A stretch of DNA of 64,000 nt from Arthrobacter sp. Soil762 (GTDB lineage Bacteria; Actinomycetota; Actinomycetes; Actinomycetales; Micrococcaceae). The first letter of the stretch is position 1, and each line of letters opens with the position of its first letter. The notes beneath the pieces were generated by a model. It worked only from the letters and a program-made list of their open reading frames with translations. It did not search any database and was not told the DNA's origin. The position numbers were made by a program, and so were the translations under genes. Shown here in pieces: positions 39,901 through 48,446 of the stretch. The DNA lies in contig NZ_LMSG01000012.1 in the NCBI RefSeq assembly GCF_001428335.1, positions 2,659 through 66,658 on the forward strand. The letters are read 5' to 3'.

Positions 39901-41021
39901 TGGGACGTCCCGCCGCTGGCGACGACATACCGCTGGTGCTCGTGATCGCCGGCTGGGGATCCTGGCTCTCGGCCTTACGTGCCGGGCCGTTGGCGTGGGC
40001 TGAGGACGTTCTCCACGACCTTGTCCGGGATGGAAACCGGGCCGGTATCACGGTGATCATCTCGGGACAGCGGGAACTGGTCACTTCCAGGTTCTTCGCA
40101 GCCGTACCCAACCGGGTGTACTTCCCGACCGGATCCAGCGACGACAGCCGGATTGCCTGGCCGAAACTGCCTCCGACAGCGCCCGCGGTGGGAAGGGGCG
40201 TCGCTGTGGGCGCGCTGTCGGGTGGAAGAACTACAGTCTGCCAGTTCTACACGGCTGCCGGCGCTGCGGCCGCAGATCCGCGGGTAGCCCAAGCACCGGA
40301 GCCCTCCCTGCGGCGTCGACCATTCCGAGTGGAGCCCCTGCCGGCCGTGGTTCCCGCGGCCCGGATCCTGAACCGGGCTACCCCTCAGATCCCGGCTGAA
40401 CTGAAAGGCAGGATCCCGCTGGGGCAGCGCGTCCTCCGCATCGGCGTGGGCGGCGACGAACTTGAACCGATATCCGTCCGGGCGCCTGCGGGTGGAGTGC
40501 TGGCCGTGCTGGGCGGCCCTTCGTCTGGCAAGTCGTCTTTCCTCCGGCTCCTGCCAAAGGTCAACCCTGAAGCAGGACCGTGGCTTATGCCGGAGCAGGA
40601 CACCGACCCGGGTGCCTATTGGTCCGGGATCCTGCGCCAAGCCACCACGGGCGGTCTGGAGCGGAACCCGGTTGCCTTGGTCGACGATGCGGACCTGTTG
40701 CCGCAGGACGTCACCCGCGACCTCACCGAGCTCAACACGCTCGGAATCACGGTGGTGATGACCGCGGGGTACAGTCCGGTACTCGCCCAGCGGGTCCCAC
40801 TGGCGTTCCAGGCGCGCAACCTGGGCTGCGGCATCCTGATCGCGCCCCGGACCTTCATGGACGGCGACCTCTTTGGGGTCCGCTTCGAGGCGGATCCCAA
40901 CCCGCCACCGGGACGGAGCGTTCTCATCCAGAACGGCCGCGCCACCGCAGTCCAGCTGGGCTGGGTACCGCCGGATCAGGCGAAGGACGGATTGGCCGCC
41001 GAAAGTGCCGGTGGTGCCTAG
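36933..41021 (+). CDS. FHA-domain FtsK/SpoIIIE (EccC-like) triple ATPase
   Basis: The 1362-residue protein has an FHA domain (about 95-180; TIGRSNADILIPDADLSRTH) that would bind phosphothreonine. Two membrane segments follow (about 208-255), then three FtsK/SpoIIIE-type domains. The first has a full Walker A GTTGSGKS (about 569-576) and Walker B LVIVIDEF (near 673). The second is degenerate (GGPESGVPE near 918, no Lys-Ser/Thr). The third has GGPSSGKSS (near 1194). This is the architecture of type VII secretion EccC and related actinobacterial FtsK proteins. No WXG100 or EccB/D/E gene is near, so its substrate is unknown. It is divergent from glf. Confidence 0.8.
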   Translation: MPLHCTLVRSPGAALQEPPVELTIEGPHGAAGAELQAALRASFGTGIVSVAGQHVADLRLGQPPLVNGATLVDGADLTARRSRQRTSEPPASLALAVHSGAGAGTVVPLRRGTYTIGRSNADILIPDADLSRTHARLVVTETAITIIDLDSANGTDVDGERVRNAEISTGSSIRCGNSTMALVFLELAGDGLADAGMDVHEPLVVSRRDDPTNRAALLLAAVLPLVIGVGLAVITGMWMFLAFTAVSAISILVPVIGGRRQRRELAAAVSAAVTHDQERRRRAAPPLSDLTIGDTTGRDRAGPRTNEGIWLRLGQAIQPASLRFEPTDPGRSVPSAGMLPLTLSPARPLTTIRGPRAAVDGLVRALLMQLAGYPLGRNTRVVIHGKAEQLPLAARYLDGVTLSSNSSTLGTLLKRGFGPAHGHGVLLLLDGKESSARITATALEHGWQVIHAPEGGSALTNADVKLGERSSVFNDSDDSIRFAPDLAPVDVFNRFCHRMAREANQPVGAGRSIPTSCRLAELLPHSTPETSRRWSANSSLPGLAVPIGRGLEGVRTLDLQNDGPHLLVAGTTGSGKSELLRSLTVALALSYAPDRINFLFVDFKGGSGLGPLTELPHCVGMLTDLSSHELERALQSLRAEIRFREERLAAVQAPDLTSFRATSAGRASPLPHLVIVIDEFRMLVEDAPESLRELMRIAAIGRSLGIHLIMATQRPQGALTADIRANVTTSIALRVQSEMESVDIINSKAAAGISVDTPGRAYLARGTEAPLEFQAGSLTAGAIRSEPAGISVWLASEYIDAPAVMGGSVSAGDEPTPAEATAPLIASMSALWETMNRPAIRKPMAAPLPCLLPEPAGSPTARTVEGDADDDDGASDRTKADAGATSWSVTLGLMDLPAEQRTAPLIWEPAGHGHLALIGGPESGVPEAIRLAVLGLASHAGESHLYVLDPDSSFVGLASHCRVGATAGLHELRRAVRILERLAREQSLRLGRPAAGDDIPLVLVIAGWGSWLSALRAGPLAWAEDVLHDLVRDGNRAGITVIISGQRELVTSRFFAAVPNRVYFPTGSSDDSRIAWPKLPPTAPAVGRGVAVGALSGGRTTVCQFYTAAGAAAADPRVAQAPEPSLRRRPFRVEPLPAVVPAARILNRATPQIPAELKGRIPLGQRVLRIGVGGDELEPISVRAPAGGVLAVLGGPSSGKSSFLRLLPKVNPEAGPWLMPEQDTDPGAYWSGILRQATTGGLERNPVALVDDADLLPQDVTRDLTELNTLGITVVMTAGYSPVLAQRVPLAFQARNLGCGILIAPRTFMDGDLFGVRFEADPNPPPGRSVLIQNGRATAVQLGWVPPDQAKDGLAAESAGGA

Positions 41022-41455
41022 AACGCCGGAGGCGATTCGCCTGTCCGGGATGCGTAGCTGATGACGCGTTTGTCGAACAGGAGCACTAGGGCCGCAAGCG
41101 CCGGCACCACCATGGCGATCCCCGCCCAAATGACGCCGCCGGTAAGGGTCGGGACGCCGATAGTAAGGACGAACAACTGGGCTACCAGCGCCGCTGCCCT
41201 CGTCCACCGGCGCCCACGGAAGAGGAAGTGCCCCACCGAATAGAGCCAGGCCGAGAAAGCGAGCAAGAGGACCAGAGTAAATACGGCTCCCCAAAAAGAC
41301 AGGACCGGCGCACCGGTCAGGAGTTCGTAGCCGTACCAGGCGGCGGCAATCAATAGCGCGGTGGCCTCGGCGGCAACAACAAGGGCTATCGCCACAATGC
41401 CGTGCGGGCGCGTGGATGGCGACGGATCTGCAGGGTTCGTGGGGGGTCTTGACAC
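41018..41455 (-). CDS. small four-helix membrane protein
   Basis: This 145-residue protein has four hydrophobic segments (about residues 18-40, 52-72, 85-105 and 107-127) and a Pro/Ser-rich N-terminus. Its stop overlaps that of the FtsK-like gene tail to tail by four bases. I recognise no family motif. GC-rich codon use and its conserved-looking position near whiB1 and pdtaS support it as a real gene. Function unknown. Confidence 0.65.
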   Translation of the reverse strand: MSRPPTNPADPSPSTRPHGIVAIALVVAAEATALLIAAAWYGYELLTGAPVLSFWGAVFTLVLLLAFSAWLYSVGHFLFRGRRWTRAAALVAQLFVLTIGVPTLTGGVIWAGIAMVVPALAALVLLFDKRVISYASRTGESPPAF

Positions 41456-41597
41456 ACTGGCACCCTACCGGAGATAGTCGGACAGTGGCGGGGGTCGGCA
41501 ATGCCCGTGTGATGTATCGCTCAGCTATCCGGGGATTTCAAGCGGTATTACCCCTTGTTTACACAGCGTTAACATGACAGGCTTGACTGAGATGACC

Positions 41598-41621
41598 AAG
41601 GGGGCCCCTCAGGGCCCTTTT
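41598..41621 (+). terminator. terminator-like hairpin in the whiB leader
   Basis: AAGGG...CCC at 41598-41607 can pair with GGGCCCTT at 41612-41619 across a 2-base bulge, followed by TTTTCC. It lies 66 bases before the whiB start. It could be an attenuator or simply stop transcription entering from upstream. Confidence 0.45.
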
Positions 41622-41686
41622 CCTTTGTAGCTACTAGTGAATTATTTCACAAAGAGCTTTTCCCAGAATTGGAGCAACTGATCAGC

Positions 41687-41935
41687 ATGGATTGGCGTAA
41701 CCGCGCGGCGTGCCTCGACAAGGACCCGGAACTGTTTTTCCCCGTAGGAAACACAGGGCCTGCCCTCCTCCAGATTGAGGAAGCCAAAAGCGTTTGCCGC
41801 CGCTGCCCCGTCGTTGACACGTGCCTCCAGTGGGCTCTCGAGTCCGGCCAGGACGCCGGCGTCTGGGGCGGAATGAGCGAAGACGAACGCCGCGCCCTTA
41901 AGCGCCGCGCCGCACGCGCCCGCCGCGCCTCCTAG
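41687..41935 (+). CDS. whiB1: WhiB1-type iron-sulfur transcription factor
   Basis: ATG at 41687 matches the usual WhiB1 start; a TTG at 41669 would add six residues. The 82-residue protein has the four cluster-binding cysteines at positions 9, 37, 40 and 46 (CRRCPVVDTC), the GVWGGMSEDERRALKRR turn and a basic C-terminal tail that binds DNA. WhiB1 carries a 4Fe-4S cluster that reacts with nitric oxide and is essential in mycobacteria. The neighbour pdtaS is the same as in M. tuberculosis (Rv3219/Rv3220c). A GC-rich hairpin lies in its leader. Confidence 0.94.
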   Translation: MDWRNRAACLDKDPELFFPVGNTGPALLQIEEAKSVCRRCPVVDTCLQWALESGQDAGVWGGMSEDERRALKRRAARARRAS

Positions 41936-41974
41936 GCCCGGTCCTTAAGGCCTAGCACCAACAGCCTCACACAA

Positions 41975-42008
41975 CGATGGCCGCAACCCTTCCGGGTTGC
42001 GGCCATCG
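41975..42008. terminator. perfect 15-bp hairpin between whiB1 and pdtaS
   Basis: Arms 41975-41989 and 41994-42008 (core GGCCGCAACCC) pair perfectly around a TTCC loop. It sits between two converging genes and can end transcription from both sides. Confidence 0.85.
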
Positions 42009-42037
42009 GCCGTTAAGTCACGGGCAAGGTCCCCGGG

Positions 42038-43507
42038 CTACCTAGCCGCCAGGCTCAGGCGGATCTGGACAGCCGTTCCGCCGCCGTCGCGCGGGTGCCA
42101 CGCGATGGTGCCGCCCAGCTCACTGGTGACCAGCGTGCGGACAATCTGCAGCCCCAGCCCCTCGACGTGCGGCGTATCCGGCAGTCCCACACCGTCGTCG
42201 GCAATCGTGACGGTCAGCAGTTCCTCGCCGTCTTCCTCCTCGGAACGGTCCGCGATGAGCCACACGGTGCCCGTACGTCCTTCGAGCCCGTGCTCGACGG
42301 CGTTGGTCACCAGTTCATTGATGACCAGTGCCAGCGGGGTGGCGAAGTCGCTGGGCAGTTCCCCAAACAGTCCGGACCGCTCGGTCTTGACCTGCTGCGA
42401 TGGCGAGGCGACCTCTGCGGAAAGCCTGAACTGGCGGCCGATCAGCTCGTCGAAGTCAACACTCTGCGCCAATCCCTGTGAGAGAGTCTCGTGGACCAGC
42501 GCGATGGTGGCCACGCGGCGCATCGCCTGCTCCAGGCCCTGCTTGGCCTCGTCGCTGACCATCCGGCGGGACTGCATACGCAGCAGGGCTGCAACGGTCT
42601 GCAGGTTGTTTTTAACCCTGTGATGGATCTCGCGGATGGTCGCATCCTTGGTAACGAGTTCCATCTCCCGGCGCCGCAGTTCGGACACGTCCCGGCACAG
42701 CACCAGCGCACCAAAGCGCTGCTGCTCATCCCGCAGCGGGATGGCCCGCAGCGACAGGCTCACACCACGGGATTCAATCTCACTACGCCACGGCATCCGC
42801 CCCGTCACCACCAGCGGAAGCGTCTCGTCAACCAGCCGCCGGTCCTTCAGCAGGCCGGCGGTCACCTCGGCCAGGGAACGGCCTTCCAGCGACTCGCCGT
42901 CGCCCAGCCGGCGGAAAGCCGACACCCCGTTGGGACTTGCGTACTGCACAATTCCTTCGGCGTCGAGCCTGATCAGGCCGTCCCCCACACGAGGCGCGCC
43001 GCGGCGCGAACCGGTGGGCGAGGCAAAGTCAGGCCACAGCCCCAGCGTTCCCATCCGGAGGAGATCATAGGCGCACTGCCGGTATGTCAGCTCCAGGCGG
43101 GACGGCATCCGGGAACTGGACAGGTCCATGTGAGTGGTCACCACAGCCAGGGTGCGGCCATTGCGGACCATCGGCACAGCCTCCACCCGCAACGCCATGT
43201 CAGTGCTCCAGTTGGTCTCACTGGACCGCTCGATGGCACGGCTGCTCCAGGCCTTGTCCACCAGCGGCTGCAGGTCCTGCCGGATGGGCTCGCCCACAAA
43301 GTCGCCGTGGAACACGGTGTGCGTGGTGGACGGCCTGACGTGCGCCAGCGCCACATAGCCGTGATCCGGGTGCGGGAACCATAACGCCAAGTCGGCGAAC
43401 GCCAGGTCAGCGACCATCTGCCAGTCGCCCACCAGGAGGTGCAGCCATTCGGCATCGCCCGGCCCGAAATCAGCGTGTTCCCTGATGGGGTCCGTAAAGA
43501 TTGCCAC
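42038..43507 (-). CDS. pdtaS: PdtaS-like sensor histidine kinase
   Basis: The 489-residue soluble kinase has an N-terminal GAF-like domain (about 5-165), a PAS domain (about 175-275), and the HisKA_2 dimerisation motif EIHHRVKNNLQTV with the phosphorylated His near residue 296. A HATPase domain follows (LVINELVTNAVEHGL, DDGVGLP). PdtaS signals to the ANTAR-type antiterminator PdtaR. No transmembrane segment is present. pdtaR is not in this window. The order next to whiB1 matches mycobacteria. Confidence 0.92.
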   Translation of the reverse strand: MAIFTDPIREHADFGPGDAEWLHLLVGDWQMVADLAFADLALWFPHPDHGYVALAHVRPSTTHTVFHGDFVGEPIRQDLQPLVDKAWSSRAIERSSETNWSTDMALRVEAVPMVRNGRTLAVVTTHMDLSSSRMPSRLELTYRQCAYDLLRMGTLGLWPDFASPTGSRRGAPRVGDGLIRLDAEGIVQYASPNGVSAFRRLGDGESLEGRSLAEVTAGLLKDRRLVDETLPLVVTGRMPWRSEIESRGVSLSLRAIPLRDEQQRFGALVLCRDVSELRRREMELVTKDATIREIHHRVKNNLQTVAALLRMQSRRMVSDEAKQGLEQAMRRVATIALVHETLSQGLAQSVDFDELIGRQFRLSAEVASPSQQVKTERSGLFGELPSDFATPLALVINELVTNAVEHGLEGRTGTVWLIADRSEEEDGEELLTVTIADDGVGLPDTPHVEGLGLQIVRTLVTSELGGTIAWHPRDGGGTAVQIRLSLAAR

Positions 43508-43535
43508 TGCACCTCCAGTTACGACGCCGGGATTC

Positions 43536-46500
43536 CTAGCGTCGGACGATTGACCTCAAGAGCCTCAATGCTACCGACAGTGAGGCCATGTCGTCGGCCT
43601 CGAGCGAGTTGACCTCGTCAAACATGCTCTTTGCCCTGCCCAGCTGCTCGGCATTCTGGCGTTCCCAGTCCTTCAGCCTGTCCTCCGCGGAGTCCCCGGA
43701 CGCCGTCGACTCGAGTACCGCCGTCGTCATGTCCGAGACGGTGGAATAGAGGTCATCCCGGAGTGCGGCCCTGGCCAGTGCCTGCCACCTGTCCTGGCGT
43801 GGCAGGCTGCTGATCCGTTCCAGCAGCGAGTCAGCGTGGAAGCGGTTGAACACTGTGTAGTAAACCGCCGCGATCTCCTCCACCGGCTCCTTACGGGCAT
43901 GCACGATCTTGGCGATGTCCAGCAGGACAAAGCTCTCGAAGAGCTCGGCCCACCGGAAGGCAAGCCCCTCCGGGAGTTCCCACGCACGCGCGGTCTCCAG
44001 CCAGTCCGCAACGCGGTCACGGTCATCGCCACGCAGGTAGTCCAGGAGCCGGGCCCGCATCGGGTCCAGGAGCGGCTTGAACTCGGCCACGGTGTCTGCG
44101 ATGGGCCGGGACGTGCCGCCCTGCGCCAGCAGCCACCGGACAGCGCGGTCCAGCAGACGGCGGATGTCCAGGTGGACGGTGCTCCAGTGCTCTGTGGGGA
44201 ACGACGCCGGCAGGCTGTTCAGCTCCCCCACCATGGTGTTCAGGTCGAAGATCTCGCGGAGCGCCACAAATGACTTGGCCACAGCCACTTCCGTGGCCGA
44301 GGTTTCCTCCATGGTCCGGAAGGCGAACGTGATGCCGCCCAGGTTGATCATGTCGTTGGCCACCACCGTGGCAATGATCTCGCGCCGCAGCGGATGGGTG
44401 TCCAGTTCGGCGTCGAACCGTTCGCGCAGCTGCTGCGGGAAGTACGCCCGCAGCGTCCCCCGGAACCACGGATCGTCGGCGAGGTCGCTGTCACGCAGCG
44501 CCGAGGCCAGCTCGATCTTCGCGTAAGCCGCCAGCACCGAAAGCTCCGGTGACGTCAGCCCCTGCCCCTGGCTCAGGCGCTCCCGCAGGGTTTCGGTGCT
44601 GGGCAGCGCTTCAAGGTCACGCTTCAGGTCCGCCGACTTTTCCAGCCAGTCCATCAGGCGCTCATAGCTGGGGCTCCACTCGGCCACCCGCATCCGGTCA
44701 TTCAGGAGCAGGATGTTCTGGTCCACGTTGTCCTCGAGGACCAGCCGACCCACCTCGTCCGTCATGGAGGCGAGGAAGCCTGCCCGTTCCTCCGGGGTCA
44801 GTTTGTCCGCAGCCACCATCCGGTCCACAAAGATCTTGATGTTCACTTCATGGTCGGAGCAGTCGACGCCGGCCGAGTTGTCGATCGCGTCGGTGTTCAG
44901 GATGACCCCCTGCAGGGCGGCTTCAATGCGGCCGCGCTGCGTCATGCCCAGGTTTCCTCCTTCGCCCACCACTTTGACCCGCAGGTCCTTGCCGTCCACG
45001 CGAATGCTGTCGTTGGCCTTGTCACCCACGGAGGCGTTGGACTCGGTGCTGGCCTTGACGTACGTTCCGATCCCGCCGTTATAGAGCAGGTCGGCGGGGG
45101 CGAGCAGGATGGCGCGGAGAAGCTCCGGCGGGCTGAGCTCGGTGGTCGCCTCGGGCAGGCCCAGGGCCGCCCTGACCTGCCGCGAGACCGGAATGGACTT
45201 GGCTTGGCGGGCGTACACGCCGCCGCCTTCGCTGATGAGGGATTTGTCGTAGTCGTCCCACGAGGACCGCGGCAGTTCGAACAGCCTCCGGCGTTCCACG
45301 AACGACGATTCCGTTTCCGGTGCGGGGTCAAGGAAGATGTGCCGGTGGTCGAACGCTGCCAGCAGCCGGATATGCCTAGACAGGAGCATGCCGTTGCCGA
45401 ATACATCGCCGGACATATCACCCACGCCCACCACGCTGAACGGCTGCGTCTGGGTGTCCACGTCGAGCTCGCTGAAGTGGCGCTTGACCGACTCCCAGGC
45501 GCCACGGGCCGTGATGCCCATGGCCTTGTGGTCGTAACCCACCGAACCTCCGGAGGCGAACGCGTCACCGAGCCAGAACCCGTATTCTGCGGCCAGCCCG
45601 TTGGCGATGTCCGAGAACGTGGCCGTCCCCTTGTCCGCCGCCACCACAAGGTAGGAATCGTCGTCGTCGTGCCTGACAACGTCCGACGGCGGCACTACAG
45701 TTTCGCCCCCAGCTCCGGTGACGAGGTTGTCAGTGAGGTCCAGGAGGCCCCGGATGAACGTCTTGTAGCTTTCAACACCCTCCGCCATCCAGGCGGCACG
45801 GTCCGCGGCAGGATCGGGCAGCCGCTTGGCGAAGAAGCCGCCCTTGGCCCCGGTGGGAACGATGACCGCGTTCTTGACGGTCTGCGCCTTCACCAGGCCA
45901 AGGATCTCCGTCCGGAAATCCTCGCGCCGGTCAGACCAGCGCAGGCCGCCGCGGGCCACCTTGCCGAAGCGAAGGTGGACGCCCTCAACACGCGGGGAGT
46001 AGACCCAGATTTCGAACATCGGCCGCGGGAACGGCAGGCCCTCAATCCGGGCAGGATCGAGCTTGAAGCTCAGGTGCGTCTTGTACTGGTAGTAGTTGGT
46101 GCGGAGGGTCGCCTCGATCAGGTTCGCCAAGGTCCGCAGCACACGGTCGGCGTCGAGCGTTGCAACCTCTTCAATGGCAGCTGACAGCTCGCCGCGGACC
46201 TCTTGCTGCGCCGCGAGGCGCTCTGTCCCGCTCAGGGCGGGATCGAACCGGGCCGCGAAAAGGGCCGTCAGGGCCTTGGTGACAGCGGGATTGGCGAGCA
46301 AAGTGTCCGCCATGAAGCCCACCGAGTTGGTGTTCCCCATCTGCCGCATGTACCGGGCGTAGGCCCGCAGGACCGTGATCTGGCGCCACTGCATCCCCTC
46401 ACGCAGCACCAGCCGGTCAAAACTGTCCGACTCGACGGCGCCGGATACGGCCGCACCGAACGAGTCAGCCAGCAGCTGTCCCGTGGCCAGCGGATCAATG

Positions 46501-48395
46501 CCGGCGGGGTATTTCAGCCCGAGGTCATAGAGGAAGAAGTCCCGCTGGTCAGCCGTCTCGATCTCAAAGGGCCGCTCATCCAGCACCTCGAGTCCCAGGT
46601 TGTGGAAGAACGGCAGGATCTGGCTCAGGCTCTTGGGCTCCAGCATGTACAGCTTGACGCGGGCGTCCTCTTCCAGGACTTCACCGGCACCCTTGGGCAA
46701 GTACACATGGACGCCCGGCCGTTCCTGCCTTGCACCGGCTGTGCGCTCGGCTTCAGCCCCGTATTTCTCGAAACGGGCGATGTCCTCCAGAGCGTCTTCG
46801 ACCTCGTAATCCACCCGGTAGCCGGCCGGAAAAGCCTCCGACCAGATCGCGGCGAGCTCCTTCGCCTGCTCATCGGCGCCGCGTTCCCGCAGGACTTCAG
46901 CGATGCCCTCACTCCACGAACGGGCTGCCCGGACCAGCCGCGCTTCAAGCTCATCGGCGTTGAAGTGGCTGACCTCGCTGCCCTTGGGCAGGCGGATCCG
47001 AAAGAACACGCGGGCGAGCGCCGATTCGGTCATCCGCGCCTCGTAGTCGATGGACTCAGCCTGGAACGTGGTGCGCAGTTCTTCTTCGATGCGGAGCCTG
47101 ACATTGGTGGTGTACCGGTCACGCGGAAGGTAGACCACCGCGGACATAAAACGGCCGTAGATGTCCGGCCGGAGGAACAGCCGGGTCCGCCGCCGCTCCT
47201 GCAATTTCTGGATGCCGGTTGCTGTGGCCGCCAGGTCCTCGGTCTCGATCTGGAACAGCTCGTCGCGGGGGTACGTCTCCAGGATCCCCAAAAGGTCCTT
47301 GCCGGAGTGCGAGTCCGGCGGGAAGCCGGCATTGCCCAGCACGGCGTCAACTTTTTCGCGCACGACGGGGATGTTCCGGACGGATCCGGCGTAGGCACTG
47401 GTTGCGAACAGGCCGATGAAGCGGCGCTCGCCGTTGACGTTGCCTGCCGCGTCAAAACTCTTCACGCCGATGTAGTCAAGGTACGCGGGGCGGTGGACGG
47501 TGGACCGTGAGTTTGCCTTGGTGATTACCAGTGCCCGCTTTTCACGGGCCTTCTTTCGGCCGGCGTCAGTGAGGTGCTGCATGTGCGGAGCGCCCGGCTT
47601 AGCCCGGAGCAGTCCGAGACCGCTGTCTTCACGCAGTTCCAGTACATCTTCACCGTCGACGGTAACGAGGTCGTACTCACGGTAACCGAGGAAAGTGAAG
47701 TTGCCGTCGTCGAGCCAGCGCAGAAGATCCTGCGCCTGCCGCAGTTCGGCAATCTGGGCTGGGTGGGACACCTGGTCCAGGCTCGCGGCAATCTGTTGGG
47801 CCTTGTTGCGCATCTTGGGCCAGTCTTCGACGGCGGCGCGCACGTCTCCCAGGATGCGGTCCAACCCGTCCAGCAACGACGCCTTTGCCTCGTCGGAGAC
47901 GCGGTTGATTTCCACGGCGATCCACGACTCCATGTGGGAGGCGTTTTCGCCCTGCGCGATGAGGTGCGACAGCATGGGCATCGCCGCCGTATCACCGCTG
48001 GACAGACCGATGTGGGAGGGTACGCGGTCAACTTTAACCAGCTGCCCCGTTTCCCGGTTCCGGGTCACCACGAACAGCGGATGAAGCACAAGCCCGATGG
48101 CGGCGTTCTGGCGCACAAGCTCGGCGTTGACCGAGTCAACAAGGAAAGGCATATCGTCCGTGACGACATAGACGACGCTGCTGTCCTTCTCGTTGACGAT
48201 GGAAACCTTCGCCTGGCCCGGCTGCCGGTTCGCGGCGACACCGCGGTGGGTGTCCGCCCGGCTGGCCAGCGCCTCCGGGGAATAGGTCCGGGCATCCTCT
48301 TCGGCAAGATGCTGGTAATAATCCGCCAGGAACCCCTCCCGGTCACCAATAGCCAAGGCTTGATCCTCCACGCTGGATCCAGACGACATCAACAA
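43536..48395 (-). CDS. gdh: NAD-specific glutamate dehydrogenase, large type
   Basis: The 1619-residue protein is the size of the large bacterial NAD-GDH family (Rv2476c and relatives, about 1600 residues). It deaminates glutamate to 2-oxoglutarate. The N-terminal third is the regulatory region. The catalytic block near residues 812-850 contains GGLRWSDRREDFRTEILGL and PTGAKGGFF with the conserved Lys residues. Further on come VVGVGDMSGDVFGNGML (dinucleotide fold) and VVGEGGNLGMTQRGRI. In actinobacteria this enzyme is controlled through the GarA protein; garA is not in this window. Start at ATG 48395. Confidence 0.95.
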   Translation of the reverse strand: MLMSSGSSVEDQALAIGDREGFLADYYQHLAEEDARTYSPEALASRADTHRGVAANRQPGQAKVSIVNEKDSSVVYVVTDDMPFLVDSVNAELVRQNAAIGLVLHPLFVVTRNRETGQLVKVDRVPSHIGLSSGDTAAMPMLSHLIAQGENASHMESWIAVEINRVSDEAKASLLDGLDRILGDVRAAVEDWPKMRNKAQQIAASLDQVSHPAQIAELRQAQDLLRWLDDGNFTFLGYREYDLVTVDGEDVLELREDSGLGLLRAKPGAPHMQHLTDAGRKKAREKRALVITKANSRSTVHRPAYLDYIGVKSFDAAGNVNGERRFIGLFATSAYAGSVRNIPVVREKVDAVLGNAGFPPDSHSGKDLLGILETYPRDELFQIETEDLAATATGIQKLQERRRTRLFLRPDIYGRFMSAVVYLPRDRYTTNVRLRIEEELRTTFQAESIDYEARMTESALARVFFRIRLPKGSEVSHFNADELEARLVRAARSWSEGIAEVLRERGADEQAKELAAIWSEAFPAGYRVDYEVEDALEDIARFEKYGAEAERTAGARQERPGVHVYLPKGAGEVLEEDARVKLYMLEPKSLSQILPFFHNLGLEVLDERPFEIETADQRDFFLYDLGLKYPAGIDPLATGQLLADSFGAAVSGAVESDSFDRLVLREGMQWRQITVLRAYARYMRQMGNTNSVGFMADTLLANPAVTKALTALFAARFDPALSGTERLAAQQEVRGELSAAIEEVATLDADRVLRTLANLIEATLRTNYYQYKTHLSFKLDPARIEGLPFPRPMFEIWVYSPRVEGVHLRFGKVARGGLRWSDRREDFRTEILGLVKAQTVKNAVIVPTGAKGGFFAKRLPDPAADRAAWMAEGVESYKTFIRGLLDLTDNLVTGAGGETVVPPSDVVRHDDDDSYLVVAADKGTATFSDIANGLAAEYGFWLGDAFASGGSVGYDHKAMGITARGAWESVKRHFSELDVDTQTQPFSVVGVGDMSGDVFGNGMLLSRHIRLLAAFDHRHIFLDPAPETESSFVERRRLFELPRSSWDDYDKSLISEGGGVYARQAKSIPVSRQVRAALGLPEATTELSPPELLRAILLAPADLLYNGGIGTYVKASTESNASVGDKANDSIRVDGKDLRVKVVGEGGNLGMTQRGRIEAALQGVILNTDAIDNSAGVDCSDHEVNIKIFVDRMVAADKLTPEERAGFLASMTDEVGRLVLEDNVDQNILLLNDRMRVAEWSPSYERLMDWLEKSADLKRDLEALPSTETLRERLSQGQGLTSPELSVLAAYAKIELASALRDSDLADDPWFRGTLRAYFPQQLRERFDAELDTHPLRREIIATVVANDMINLGGITFAFRTMEETSATEVAVAKSFVALREIFDLNTMVGELNSLPASFPTEHWSTVHLDIRRLLDRAVRWLLAQGGTSRPIADTVAEFKPLLDPMRARLLDYLRGDDRDRVADWLETARAWELPEGLAFRWAELFESFVLLDIAKIVHARKEPVEEIAAVYYTVFNRFHADSLLERISSLPRQDRWQALARAALRDDLYSTVSDMTTAVLESTASGDSAEDRLKDWERQNAEQLGRAKSMFDEVNSLEADDMASLSVALRLLRSIVRR

Positions 48396-48446
48396 ACGCC
48401 TCCATCACAAGTTTGATGCTGCACCGTTGCAGCTCCTACGGTGAGC

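Noticed and set aside
39000..41501. Minus-strand frames up to 508 codons opposite the FtsK-like ATPase
   Set aside because: No ribosome binding site and no motif; the plus-strand ATPase has Walker motifs and FHA in one continuous frame.
44850..47510. Long plus-strand frames opposite the NAD-glutamate dehydrogenase gene
   Set aside because: They mirror the third-codon-position GC of the real gene on the minus strand and contain no recognisable domain.
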